This document shows positions 16,476-23,575 of a stretch of DNA of 64,000 bases, piece by piece. The stretch lies in the IMG/VR virus record IMGVR_UViG_3300027839_000007, positions 1-64,000 of that record; one strand, 5' to 3'. Both the position numbers and the translations under genes were made by a program. A model generated the notes under the pieces. That model saw nothing but the letters and a program-made list of their open reading frames with translations. It searched no databases and had not been told where the DNA came from. The DNA comes from a virus. Numbering within the stretch: the first letter of the stretch is position 1; each line of letters opens with the position of its first letter.

Positions 16476-17321
16476 ATGCCTGATTTCAAAACATATTCTA
16501 TTAAGCGTGTGATCAAGCTGCGTAACAGGCTTAGAAATGAAACGGCTATACCCTACTACGCATGCACGGTGGAGGGTGACGATTTCAATCAGTTTGTCCG
16601 CGCTTTTCATCGTGCGCTCCCGTCCGGCATTCCGCTGGATACTATGTACGAATCCATGCGTTATTTGGCTGGCGTTGAGTTGTCAGCAGAGCGCATAAAT
16701 GATCTCTCGTGGAGGTTGGCCGGTAACACCGACCGGCTTAAGGAGGGGACACCAGTACGGCCCTGGACTACACAACACAGTGATGAATGGATTCCGCTAC
16801 AAATACTGAGAGCAATTCCGCGTAGGAGCACCGGCGAGCGCTTCGGTTGCATGTTTTGTTTTCAGGTATTGGCCGGTACCTCCTGTCCATTACAGGTGTA
16901 CCGTTTCTGGGGAAATGATGCGTGCTACGCTATTTCGCAGCACATCGGATTCACGCCTCACTGGCGTAGCTATCCGTATACGCACCCGATGCATCTGGTT
17001 GGCATGAGGTTCTACGCGTTGGTGGAGCCCAATATGTGCCGGGAACATCCTGGGTTTTTCCGTGTTGAGAGCTCCCCCTCTTTTGAGGCGCATAACAAAG
17101 CTATCCTCAAGCACCGGGTGAAGCAGCCGCACGCTGCGCACTGTCCTCGTGGATTCGAACACGAGTGCCACAAGTGCATAATTGGTTATACGAGCTGTCC
17201 CGGCGGCACTCACAAAGAGGATTACGTGGAGGGGGTATGCCCTAATTGTGGGCCAGACCAGTGGTTTGATCCTGAGGCTGGTTCTGACTTATGTGTTGCG
17301 TGCGCGCATTCGCACACATAG
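16476..17321 (+). CDS. Cys-rich, probably zinc-binding hypothetical protein
   Basis: 281 residues. Not recognised. The C-terminal 60 residues carry many Cys/His: CPRGFEHECHKC, then CPGGTH, CPNCG and DLCVACAH, consistent with one or two zinc clusters. A further pair, GCMFCF, lies near residue 125. I chose ATG 16476 because the in-frame TTG at 16422 is upstream of a terminator hairpin that would then lie in coding sequence. There is no good ribosome site before 16476, so translation level may be low. Function unknown. Confidence 0.7.
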   Translation: MPDFKTYSIKRVIKLRNRLRNETAIPYYACTVEGDDFNQFVRAFHRALPSGIPLDTMYESMRYLAGVELSAERINDLSWRLAGNTDRLKEGTPVRPWTTQHSDEWIPLQILRAIPRRSTGERFGCMFCFQVLAGTSCPLQVYRFWGNDACYAISQHIGFTPHWRSYPYTHPMHLVGMRFYALVEPNMCREHPGFFRVESSPSFEAHNKAILKHRVKQPHAAHCPRGFEHECHKCIIGYTSCPGGTHKEDYVEGVCPNCGPDQWFDPEAGSDLCVACAHSHT

Positions 17322-17358
17322 AATTACTGGTAGGTAAAACCACAGCACGGAGCACACA

Positions 17359-17847
17359 ATGGGCATGCAGATGCGCCCCCAGGGCGGCGACCCCAGGTTC
17401 TACGCGCCAAACCGCGATATTGCGTATTGTTTCACGCATATAGTGCGCGTAGCACTGGCCGCGTTGGATGACGAAGAGAAGCGCCCGCCCTGGATAGCGG
17501 ATTACATGGAGTACACCGGAACCACGCAAGACGACCTTTGCGCAGCAGCCAAGGCGATGGCAGACGGTATTGCACACTTCGTGGATGCTGATAAGCCGCC
17601 TGAGACACCGCATGAGTCGCTTGATCAGTCCGGTTTTCTCGACTCACCACCAGCCGCGCAGCTGATTCTCAGCGCCCGTATTGGGCAGGTGCTCACCGGC
17701 TTGTTTTTTACCGCGGTTCGCGACATTACCCCTGCAGGAAGCAGGTCACCGGTCAGTGATGACATGGCAACGATGGTAGCTGAAGCAGCGAGACTCACAG
17801 ATGACATTGAATCAACAAAAGCTGACAGGGCTGCTGGAAGCAGCTAA
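17359..17847 (+). CDS. Hypothetical protein upstream of exonuclease
   Basis: 162 residues, not recognised. Soluble, helical, with a moderately hydrophobic segment near 105-125 (AAQLILSARIGQVLTGLFF) that is probably a buried helix. It overlaps the exonuclease gene by 47 bases, so the two are likely co-translated. An ATG at 17365 (residue 3) is an equally good start. Confidence 0.7.
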   Translation: MGMQMRPQGGDPRFYAPNRDIAYCFTHIVRVALAALDDEEKRPPWIADYMEYTGTTQDDLCAAAKAMADGIAHFVDADKPPETPHESLDQSGFLDSPPAAQLILSARIGQVLTGLFFTAVRDITPAGSRSPVSDDMATMVAEAARLTDDIESTKADRAAGSS

Positions 17848-18706
17848 GCGGGCAGTTGTTCGGAGCAGGCACAGGGCAGAGCTTAGTCCTCAGGAAGAGG
17901 TAATCCGAATGGTGTTAGGTACATGGTTTGCCGATTTCAACGATGCTGTCGGCAATTTCCCAGACAACTACATAGTTTTCGACCTGGAAACCACCGGGAC
18001 TGTCTTCGGTAACAAGGCGCACGTGAAAGGGTACCACGACTTGATCACGCAAATTGGGCATTGCGTTGTCAAGGATCGCAAGCGAGTTGCCAATGACGGG
18101 CTCATACTTAATTGGTACGACCCCCAGTACGAAGACCTACACGAGTACCCGGACGTCATGACCGAAAACTGGCTGTCGGATAGCCTGGATCGGTTGGTGC
18201 AAATTTTCGAAGACAAGGGTCGCACCTATCAGGTTCCCGTCGAGCGTATGCGGGCGGAGGGCGGTGATCCACTGCATGTCCTCGACTTCTACTACAAGCT
18301 GTTCATGGATGCACGAGCTGAGGCTTTCTTCTTCGTTGGGCACAACGCCCACAGTTTCGACGGGAAGTTTCTCAGGTACCATTTCCAGCAGTACCTGAAC
18401 AAGGATTTCAAGTTCGGCGCCAACGAGCTCCTGGATACCGGAATGGTTGAGAAGGCATCGCAGATGCCCGGCAGCAACCTGCCCTGGCCCGGAGACACGA
18501 TCAAGGAATGGTCAGAGCGCATATACAACGTACCCATGCGAGTGAAGTGGAACCTTGATCAGCACTGTGCTGACAAATACAAGCTCATGGAGCGGTTCGA
18601 GCTTGAAGGTGAAGCCCACGATGCTGGGTTCGACTGCCTGTTGACTCATCACCTCTTTGAGACTTATCGAGAAATAGCGGCGGAGGAAGCTGGTAATGGC
18701 GAGTGA
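17801..18706 (+). CDS. DnaQ-like 3'-5' exonuclease
   Basis: 301 residues. DEDDh exonuclease fold: Exo I as IVFDLETTGT (about 57-66), Exo II as GHNAHSFDGKFL (about 178-190) and Exo III as HDAGFDCLLTHHLF (about 272-285), with the catalytic His-Asp pair. It would remove nucleotides from DNA or RNA 3' ends, for proofreading or recombination. A domain-size insertion of about 50 residues lies between Exo I and Exo II. The start overlaps the previous gene by 47 bases and the stop overlaps the next gene by 11. The polymerase has its own exonuclease domain, so this enzyme probably has a separate repair role. Confidence 0.85.
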   Translation: MTLNQQKLTGLLEAAKRAVVRSRHRAELSPQEEVIRMVLGTWFADFNDAVGNFPDNYIVFDLETTGTVFGNKAHVKGYHDLITQIGHCVVKDRKRVANDGLILNWYDPQYEDLHEYPDVMTENWLSDSLDRLVQIFEDKGRTYQVPVERMRAEGGDPLHVLDFYYKLFMDARAEAFFFVGHNAHSFDGKFLRYHFQQYLNKDFKFGANELLDTGMVEKASQMPGSNLPWPGDTIKEWSERIYNVPMRVKWNLDQHCADKYKLMERFELEGEAHDAGFDCLLTHHLFETYREIAAEEAGNGE

Positions 18707-18914
18707 GCGGCCGGATCCGCAGTACCGTTCGATTCGGCCGCGTCTTCTCAAGATGCTTCCGACCACTAAACGCGTATGTCTCAAGTGTAATAAGGAGTTT
18801 ACATCTCTCGGAAAGATTAATCGTTTGTGCCCTACTTGTAACACTGACAACATCCAGCGGTCAAAGCGTGCTGGCGATGATCCGGTTACTGGGAATCCGT
18901 ACTCTGATAGCTAA
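18696..18914 (+). CDS. Small zinc-ribbon protein
   Basis: 72 residues with two CxxC pairs: C28/C31 (VCLKCNKEF) and C45/C48 (LCPTCN), a typical zinc ribbon. The first 25 residues are basic. It overlaps the exonuclease stop by 11 bases. Such small ribbons often bind nucleic acid or RNA polymerase; the family is not specific enough to assign a role. Confidence 0.8.
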   Translation: MASERPDPQYRSIRPRLLKMLPTTKRVCLKCNKEFTSLGKINRLCPTCNTDNIQRSKRAGDDPVTGNPYSDS

Positions 18915-18929
18915 AAAAAGGAGCCATAC

Positions 18930-19376
18930 ATGACCACTGTACTTGGAGTGGATCCAGGTAAGTCGGGTGCGCTGGCTCTAGTGGGCAGCCTAGGCGCGAT
19001 CGACGTATTCAAGTTGGATAACACGGAGCGAGATATTTGGGATTGCTTGAAGGAATGGCGTGAAAAAATTGACTGCGCCTACATTGAACGCGTATCTGCT
19101 ATGCCTCGACAGGGCGTTTCATCCACCTTTAAGTTTGGTACCAGTTACGGGTTTTTGCGTGGAATGTTGGTAGCGTCGGAGATCCCGTTTGAAGCGGTGA
19201 CACCCGCCAAGTGGCAGCGCACCCTGGGTTGCCTGACAAAGGGCGACAAAAACGTGACCAAGTCAAAAGCGCAGGAACTGTTTCCTAATATCAAGATCAC
19301 GCATGCCGTAGCTGACGCTCTTTTGATAGCCGAATACGGAGTACGGGATTATAAAGATGCAGGTACACAACAGTAA
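18930..19376 (+). CDS. RuvC-like Holliday junction resolvase
   Basis: 148 residues, a little shorter than E. coli RuvC. RNase H-fold motifs are visible: first Asp in LGVDPGKSGA (D8), Glu in AYIERVSAM (about E53), and C-terminal HAVADALLIAEY (about 125-136) giving the last acidic residues. It would cut branched DNA made by recombination or before packaging. Start ATG has aaaggag at ideal spacing. The stop overlaps the following gene by 20 bases. Confidence 0.9.
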   Translation: MTTVLGVDPGKSGALALVGSLGAIDVFKLDNTERDIWDCLKEWREKIDCAYIERVSAMPRQGVSSTFKFGTSYGFLRGMLVASEIPFEAVTPAKWQRTLGCLTKGDKNVTKSKAQELFPNIKITHAVADALLIAEYGVRDYKDAGTQQ

Positions 19377-19629
19377 TTCCAACATAACGTCGGACGGTTT
19401 ACCTCGCTGCGAGACCGTATATGGTTTTGCGGGTGCTGGTTTTCCTGGCCTACTCCACAGGTGCGAGAATTCCGCTACCGCGTGGGAGACGCTCCTGCGC
19501 GAGAAAGTGAGCCCAGAGGCTTGGGCGCATCAATCCGTTAATCGGCGCGTGTGTGATACCTGCCTCGAACGGCATAGTGATGCCAAGAGGCGACGCAAAC
19601 GCGGCGATGAGTTGACGGATGATGAATAA
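19357..19629 (+). CDS. Small hypothetical protein with CxxC
   Basis: 90 residues, not recognised. Cysteines at CETVYG, RCENS and CDTCLERH near the C-terminus could form one metal site. A basic stretch (DAKRRRKRGDE) follows. It overlaps the RuvC-like gene by 20 bases and the next small membrane gene by 11. Confidence 0.65.
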   Translation: MQVHNSNSNITSDGLPRCETVYGFAGAGFPGLLHRCENSATAWETLLREKVSPEAWAHQSVNRRVCDTCLERHSDAKRRRKRGDELTDDE

Positions 19630-19729
19630 ACTGGGGCCCAGCGGATCATATTTGGTAGCGGCAATTGTAGCGCTGGGTATTTTTTCACTGCTGGCCGACT
19701 ACTTCGGCTGGTTAAAGGGAGATGACTGA
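19619..19729 (+). CDS. Single-pass small membrane protein
   Basis: 36 residues: MMNKLGPSGSYL followed by a hydrophobic helix (VAAIVALGIFSLLA) and the charged end GWLKGDD. The ATG at 19619 overlaps the previous stop, and its TGA overlaps the next ATG by one base, so it is well embedded in the operon despite its size. The role is unknown; phage small membrane proteins can act in lysis or host takeover. Confidence 0.6.
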   Translation: MMNKLGPSGSYLVAAIVALGIFSLLADYFGWLKGDD

Positions 19730-20079
19730 TGAGCGACGACGCGCAACCATCGGAAGATGATGCCCTGGGCGCGGCTGCAGAAAAGGCCCGCGTGCTGGCA
19801 ACTTCCAGTGAAGAGGTCCAGCAGATCATGGTGGTCATGCTGGATTCATGGAGGTTGTACTTCATGGCGCATGCGGCTCTGCTTCCGTGCGTGCAGGAGT
19901 TCGCTGAGGACGTAGAAGAGCAGGAGACCATCCGTCGAATCGTTGTTGAGTCCATGCGTGACCAGGCTACAAAGGGATACACGACCGAAGAACTGGTTGA
20001 GGCGCTCAGTGGGCGTGCCGTGGCTTTTGTTGAAGCGCACGCTGCTACTGGTGACGAAGCAGGCATTGAAGATGAGTAG
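19729..20079 (+). CDS. Acidic hypothetical protein
   Basis: 116 residues, strongly acidic (starts MSDDAQPSEDD, ends EAGIEDE), mostly helical. Not recognised. Its ATG overlaps the small membrane protein stop. Its C-terminus ends in the same kind of EIEDE-like tail as the next small gene and the gene at 25852, which may be a coincidence of acidic endings. Confidence 0.7.
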   Translation: MSDDAQPSEDDALGAAAEKARVLATSSEEVQQIMVVMLDSWRLYFMAHAALLPCVQEFAEDVEEQETIRRIVVESMRDQATKGYTTEELVEALSGRAVAFVEAHAATGDEAGIEDE

Positions 20080-20218
20080 CGTTGGCGAATATAAAACCGT
20101 TGGTGATGTTATTAGCGATTTAAATGTAATGATTGTTGAAGCACCCATTCCTAACAGTGTCAGTTGTAAATTGGCTTATATTGTTAGTGAACTTGAAGCG
20201 GAGATTGAAGATGAGTGA
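20072..20218 (+). CDS. Very small acidic hypothetical protein
   Basis: 48 residues (MSSVGEYKTVGDV... ending EAEIEDE). More AT-rich than its neighbours. ATG 20072 overlaps the previous stop by 8 bases. No motif seen. It is followed by overlapping tiny frames, of which the next listed is the most convincing; a 13-residue frame at 20211-20252 was not listed separately. Confidence 0.55.
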   Translation: MSSVGEYKTVGDVISDLNVMIVEAPIPNSVSCKLAYIVSELEAEIEDE

Positions 20219-20226
20219 GGACGAGA

Positions 20227-20382
20227 ATGTTCATTCCACCAAACCCGAATAATTATTCGGAAGAGAGCGCGTTGGACCGACAGATCATGTGGGAAGACTA
20301 CGAAGACCACTTGGACCGGTTCCGTGAAGCACCAACAGAGAAGAAGGAAGACACCGATGAAGACATTGCGCAAGGGAAGTGA
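20227..20382 (+). CDS. Very small charged hypothetical protein
   Basis: 51 residues, MFIPPNPNNYSEESALD and then a charged helical tail. Overlaps the next gene by 26 bases. No ribosome site better than gagaa. Not recognised; kept because it fills an otherwise empty stretch in a fully coding region with conserved + strand direction. Confidence 0.5.
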   Translation: MFIPPNPNNYSEESALDRQIMWEDYEDHLDRFREAPTEKKEDTDEDIAQGK

Positions 20383-20503
20383 TTTCAAGCGGGTCAAGAA
20401 CAAGACCCAGGACGATGATGTGGTTATCAAGCGCTTTCTCAACAAAGGCTGGAGCTACTGTGACAAGACTTCGTGGAAGCGCGAGTGTCGCGACAAGAAG
20501 TGA
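20357..20503 (+). CDS. Small basic conserved-type phage protein
   Basis: 48 residues, basic: MKTLRKGSDFKRVKNKTQDD, then FLNKGWSYCDKTSWKRE. The GW-Y-C-KTSWK pattern is reminiscent of small conserved proteins in other phages, from memory. Its TGA overlaps the next ATG, so expression is coupled. Function unknown; the charge would suit a nucleic-acid binding role. Confidence 0.6.
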   Translation: MKTLRKGSDFKRVKNKTQDDDVVIKRFLNKGWSYCDKTSWKRECRDKK

Positions 20504-20691
20504 TGAGTAGGAGCTACGAAATTCCCTGTTCCTGGGAAGTGTACGGAATCGTCGAGGTTGAGGCGGATAACCTGGACGAGGCTGTGACCAAAGTCGAAGC
20601 AGACGATTTTCCGTTACCACACGAAGCAAGTTACGTGGATGGTTCTTTAGAGGTCGATCGCGAGATCGCAGAAGAGTTGAACAAGGAGTGA
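20503..20691 (+). CDS. Small acidic hypothetical protein
   Basis: 62 residues. IPCSWEVYGIVEVEADNLDE looks like a beta-rich start, then FPLPHEASYVDGSLEVD. The ATG overlaps the preceding stop (TGATG); a longer in-frame reading from 20473 would run through the previous gene and is unlikely. Proteins of this pattern are common in phages but have no known role that I can cite. Confidence 0.65.
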   Translation: MSRSYEIPCSWEVYGIVEVEADNLDEAVTKVEADDFPLPHEASYVDGSLEVDREIAEELNKE

Positions 20692-21365
20692 TGATGAACA
20701 GCTTTTATATTGGTTGGACGAGCGATGCGTATCGCACAGACCTGCTGCCGGAGCCCGAGGCTCCTTCCAATTACAAGGACCCCGCTAAGATTGCCGCCGC
20801 AGTGGCTGCGAAGAAGGAGAAGCAGGAAGCTGATGCTCGCTTCTCGCCGTTCTACGGAAAGCTATCCTCGATCTGCATGCTATCGCCAGCTGGTGACGTA
20901 TTGTTGCAGCACAACGACGGTGAGCAGGATATGGATACAGGAACCATGTTTACGGATTTCCTGATCAACATGTTCAAGTTTCCGGATCACACCGGCCCCT
21001 TCGAGCTTACTTGGCCGCAACTGCTGTACAACGATGAGCCAGCGCAGCTGGTCGGGAAAGTCGTTAAGGATGCGCTCAAGATGGCTGCCATGGAGGCGTT
21101 GGCGGTCGGCGCCCTTCGCCCGAACGACATTCCGCCCAGGTTGTGGTATGGTCGCAGCGCATTTTGCGTTGATCCTTACGAGGTGCTGGGTAGCGGGGTG
21201 CCTGGTTTCGATCCCATTCGTGCTGACACGTTTTTCAAGTTCAGCTTCGACGCAACCGATTACGTTGATCACGATAGGGGCGTACCGGCCGCCCACTACG
21301 ACGCTCTCAGGGCGAAGCACGTTGCTGAAGCCTCTGGCCTCGTGAGGTCACTGGTGACTGCGTAG
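20691..21365 (+). CDS. Hypothetical protein upstream of long repeat array
   Basis: 224 residues, not recognised. Alpha/beta, soluble. An Ala/Lys-rich helix lies at about 25-45. ATG 20691 overlaps the previous stop (TGATGATG); 20694 is an alternative and an in-frame GTG lies at 20688; caaggag is at good spacing. The gene ends 6 bases before the 37-bp-period array starts. No link between the two can be shown from sequence. Confidence 0.7.
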   Translation: MMNSFYIGWTSDAYRTDLLPEPEAPSNYKDPAKIAAAVAAKKEKQEADARFSPFYGKLSSICMLSPAGDVLLQHNDGEQDMDTGTMFTDFLINMFKFPDHTGPFELTWPQLLYNDEPAQLVGKVVKDALKMAAMEALAVGALRPNDIPPRLWYGRSAFCVDPYEVLGSGVPGFDPIRADTFFKFSFDATDYVDHDRGVPAAHYDALRAKHVAEASGLVRSLVTA

Positions 21366-21370
21366 GAATC

Positions 21371-21711
21371 AATAACCACGGGTCGCGAGCGTACCAAAAG
21401 CGGAGCGTGCAACCATCATGACTGCGAGTACCAAGAGGTAAGCGTGTAACCAGGGCAGCGGAGAGTACCAACACAGGAGCGTGCAACCTGCGTCGTTGCG
21501 AGTACCAGGATCATTGCGTGCAACCATCATTCGCGATAGTAACAAGCCGATGGCGTGCAACCATCCAACGCGCGAGTACCACGAGTATCGTGTGTAACCA
21601 GAGTCACGGAGAGTATCATGTCATTGGCGTGCAACCAGCGTCTGAGCGAGTTCCACTTGTTGAGCGTGCAACCATATTAATCGCTAGTAACAAACCTACG
21701 GCGTGCGGTAT
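21371..21711. repeat. Tandem array with 37-bp composite unit (alternating 18/19 spacing), copy B
   Basis: Nineteen near-copies of one motif end at 21378, 21396, 21415, 21433, 21452, 21470, 21489, 21507, 21526, 21544, 21563, 21581, 21600, 21618, 21637, 21655, 21674, 21692 and (degenerate) 21711. Spacing is 18, 19, 18, 19 without exception. Two motif forms alternate: GCGAGTACCA (or GTAACA) and GCGTGCAACCA (or GTGTAACCA). The seven or so bases between are variable. It fills the whole 361-base gap between two genes. The 37-bp period is not a multiple of three and in-frame stops occur, so it is not coding. Iteron, centromere-like or protein-array DNA is the likeliest reading. Confidence 0.93.
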
Positions 21712-21726
21712 TTTTTTGGAGACGTC

Positions 21727-22410
21727 ATGGACGATGACAAACCCCGTGTTCCCTACAGGGAAGGTCGGCAGGACGCCGACTCCGTTGATGGAGATAGTAG
21801 GCCGTTCAAGGCACTGTCGCTGCCCGCCACAGCTACCTTGAATGATCTGGCCAACGAATACGTTTTCTTCAATCACGGGGCGCTTTTCACCTACGGAGAA
21901 ATGCGGGTTGATCCGGCCCAGGAGTACTGTGTTGAGAACAAGTGCGAGGTGCAGTTACTCGTGACGCCCAAGCCCGTGTTCAGGGGCGTATCCAACGGTA
22001 AGAAGGATTCCCAGCACTGGGATCATTCGTTACTGGCGGTGCCAACTGATCATTGGCTGGGTATTTCGCGCATGCTCATCGAGTCCGGCATCCTGGACCT
22101 GGCCAACCAGAAGTTCCACAAGGCGTACTACAAGCCGGTAAAAATTGTTGACTGGATTTCAGTTGAGCAGCACACGGCCATGGATGCATGGCCCACGTTG
22201 CGCGTGGCCCTGTTCGGCCTCGACGGAAACAAGCAGTTCATCAAGGTCACGGATTCAGATATAGGTGGTGCTGATAAGAAGCCGTCAGCGCCCAGGCTTG
22301 TCATACGCCCCCCTAACCCCGAGGCGGTATCGTTTGCAGACGCCATCTTCGGTGATCACCCACGTCCATATGACGTGATCGACCCCAAGCGAAACGGGAG
22401 ACACTCGTGA
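21727..22410 (+). CDS. Hypothetical protein downstream of repeat array
   Basis: 227 residues, not recognised. The ATG at 21727 follows tttggagacgtc; an in-frame GTG at 21703 lies in the last repeat unit and is less likely. N-terminal 25 residues are acidic and disordered; the rest is a mixed globular region with DHWLGISRMLIESGIL and DWISVEQHTAMDAWPTLRVALFG. GTGA overlap couples it to the next gene. If the array regulates transcription, this operon would be the direct target. Confidence 0.72.
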   Translation: MDDDKPRVPYREGRQDADSVDGDSRPFKALSLPATATLNDLANEYVFFNHGALFTYGEMRVDPAQEYCVENKCEVQLLVTPKPVFRGVSNGKKDSQHWDHSLLAVPTDHWLGISRMLIESGILDLANQKFHKAYYKPVKIVDWISVEQHTAMDAWPTLRVALFGLDGNKQFIKVTDSDIGGADKKPSAPRLVIRPPNPEAVSFADAIFGDHPRPYDVIDPKRNGRHS

Positions 22411-22667
22411 AAATCAAGCTACAGCTACCAGCAGACGCGAAGATCACCTACGACGCAGCCACACGTGAGTTGTTAGTCATCCCCTTTTTCACGAAGATAG
22501 CGGGCAACCAGCCATTCGGGTATGTGCAGGTACTCGGTGATGGTGGAGCTGAGCAGCGCGCCGTCTTGCAGGTGAGCGGGAAGACCGGCAAGCCGAGCTG
22601 CTGGGCAACCAAGGAGCGGCGGGTGCAGACGAAGTTCGACTCGATCAGAAAGAGTGAAGTCACATGA
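22407..22667 (+). CDS. Small beta-rich hypothetical protein
   Basis: 86 residues, GTG start overlapping the previous stop (GTGA). Basic, beta-rich (IKLQLPADAKITYDAATREL, FGYVQVLGDGG), not recognised. Overlaps the next gene by 4 bases (ATGA). Part of a three-to-four gene coupled unit starting at 21727. Confidence 0.68.
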   Translation: MKIKLQLPADAKITYDAATRELLVIPFFTKIAGNQPFGYVQVLGDGGAEQRAVLQVSGKTGKPSCWATKERRVQTKFDSIRKSEVT

Positions 22668-22924
22668 TTGCCACGGTCCACACCAAAACGTTCCAAGAGA
22701 TTCGCTACATGAAACGGGCGCCGGGGGCGGAGCCTGATTCGTGGGAGCACATGAGTAGTACTGACTCTGTCGATGACCAGGTTAATCGCTGGATCGCCGA
22801 TACGGGAGCAGTGATTGATAACATCTCTGCGCCTGGTATCAGTCAACTTTGGTGTGATGAGGGGATGACGGTGAAGTGTATCGTTATCGCTTTCGTGATT
22901 ATGTATTACAACTCCGGGAGATAG
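22664..22924 (+). CDS. Small hypothetical protein with hydrophobic C-terminus
   Basis: 86 residues. N-terminal half is hydrophilic (TFQEIRYMKRAPGAEPDSWE), and residues about 66-82 (VKCIVIAFVIMYY) are hydrophobic, possibly a short C-terminal membrane anchor. ATGA overlap with the previous gene. Not recognised. Confidence 0.65.
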   Translation: MIATVHTKTFQEIRYMKRAPGAEPDSWEHMSSTDSVDDQVNRWIADTGAVIDNISAPGISQLWCDEGMTVKCIVIAFVIMYYNSGR

Positions 22925-22926
22925 TC

Positions 22927-23310
22927 ATGTCGGAGCAGGACACACAACAGCAAGATCAGTACCATCTCACCGTGGTTCCCGACACCGGGGAGGTCGTGGT
23001 CGAGACTTACGACGACGTGGCAGAGCTGGTGTCACGACTCGTTGCACTTAGCCACCAATCTGTCACCGTCAGCATTTTTCAGGGTCGGCGTCTCTTCACC
23101 ACGAAGGGCAGCCCGCGTTACCTCAAGATTGATGAGGAGTATCACCCACTGTTCGAGGAAGTAGTTCCGGAGGCACTGGAGCTGGACAGCGGGGGATACC
23201 TGGGCGACGCGCGGCTTCCGATGATTGGTGTTGGCTACGACTCGACAGAGAAAGCTGCTGAGGAAGAGGACGCACCGGCCGAAGAAGATGAGTACCCAGC
23301 GGAAGCCTAA
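22927..23310 (+). CDS. Acidic hypothetical protein
   Basis: 127 residues. ATG 22927 has cgggag upstream; an in-frame GTG at 22876 lies inside the previous gene. Beta-rich middle (LTVVPDTGEVVVETYDD, SVTVSIFQGRRLF) and a disordered Glu/Ala-rich tail (AAEEEDAPAEEDEYP). Not recognised. It ends the unit before a 265-base stretch without a secure gene. Confidence 0.7.
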   Translation: MSEQDTQQQDQYHLTVVPDTGEVVVETYDDVAELVSRLVALSHQSVTVSIFQGRRLFTTKGSPRYLKIDEEYHPLFEEVVPEALELDSGGYLGDARLPMIGVGYDSTEKAAEEEDAPAEEDEYPAEA

Positions 23311-23575
23311 ATAGCGGCCGAAAACCGGTCATAATTCCTTGAGGCTCCCTAGCTTGCGTATGCGTTTACGCGAGCGTCTTCGCGCCGATGATCCTGCGAG
23401 CCCGCGCGGAAACCGTTCCGTGTGGGCTCTTATGCAAACTACCCCGCTCGCTGGCGGGTTGATGGTCTCAGAACATGCCCTAGTTCTGATGACTAATACA
23501 GCTGCTGAGGGCATAGATGGATGGCCGTATGGTGCGGCCACGAGAAGTCTTTTACGAAGAAGAGAGGTACGAGAG
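23311..23575. other. 265-base stretch of uncertain coding status
   Basis: The frame of the following gene is open back to a TTG at 23339 (and ATG 23360), but these starts have no ribosome site and the encoded Arg-rich segment looks unlike the rest. The stretch has small dyads (ggccgaaaaccggtc near 23315 and gcgtttacgcgagcgtcttcgcg near 23361) and no tRNA-like cloverleaf. It could be an untranslated leader with control hairpins or an N-terminal extension. Confidence 0.35.

Noticed and set aside
21371-21711. CRISPR array
   Set aside because: Repeat motif is about 11 bases and the intervals about 7 bases, far too short for CRISPR repeats and spacers; no cas gene nearby.
21518-21841. Small + strand frame through the repeat array
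   Set aside because: The repeat period (37) is not a multiple of three, so no repeated peptide results; the frame crosses the start of a better gene.
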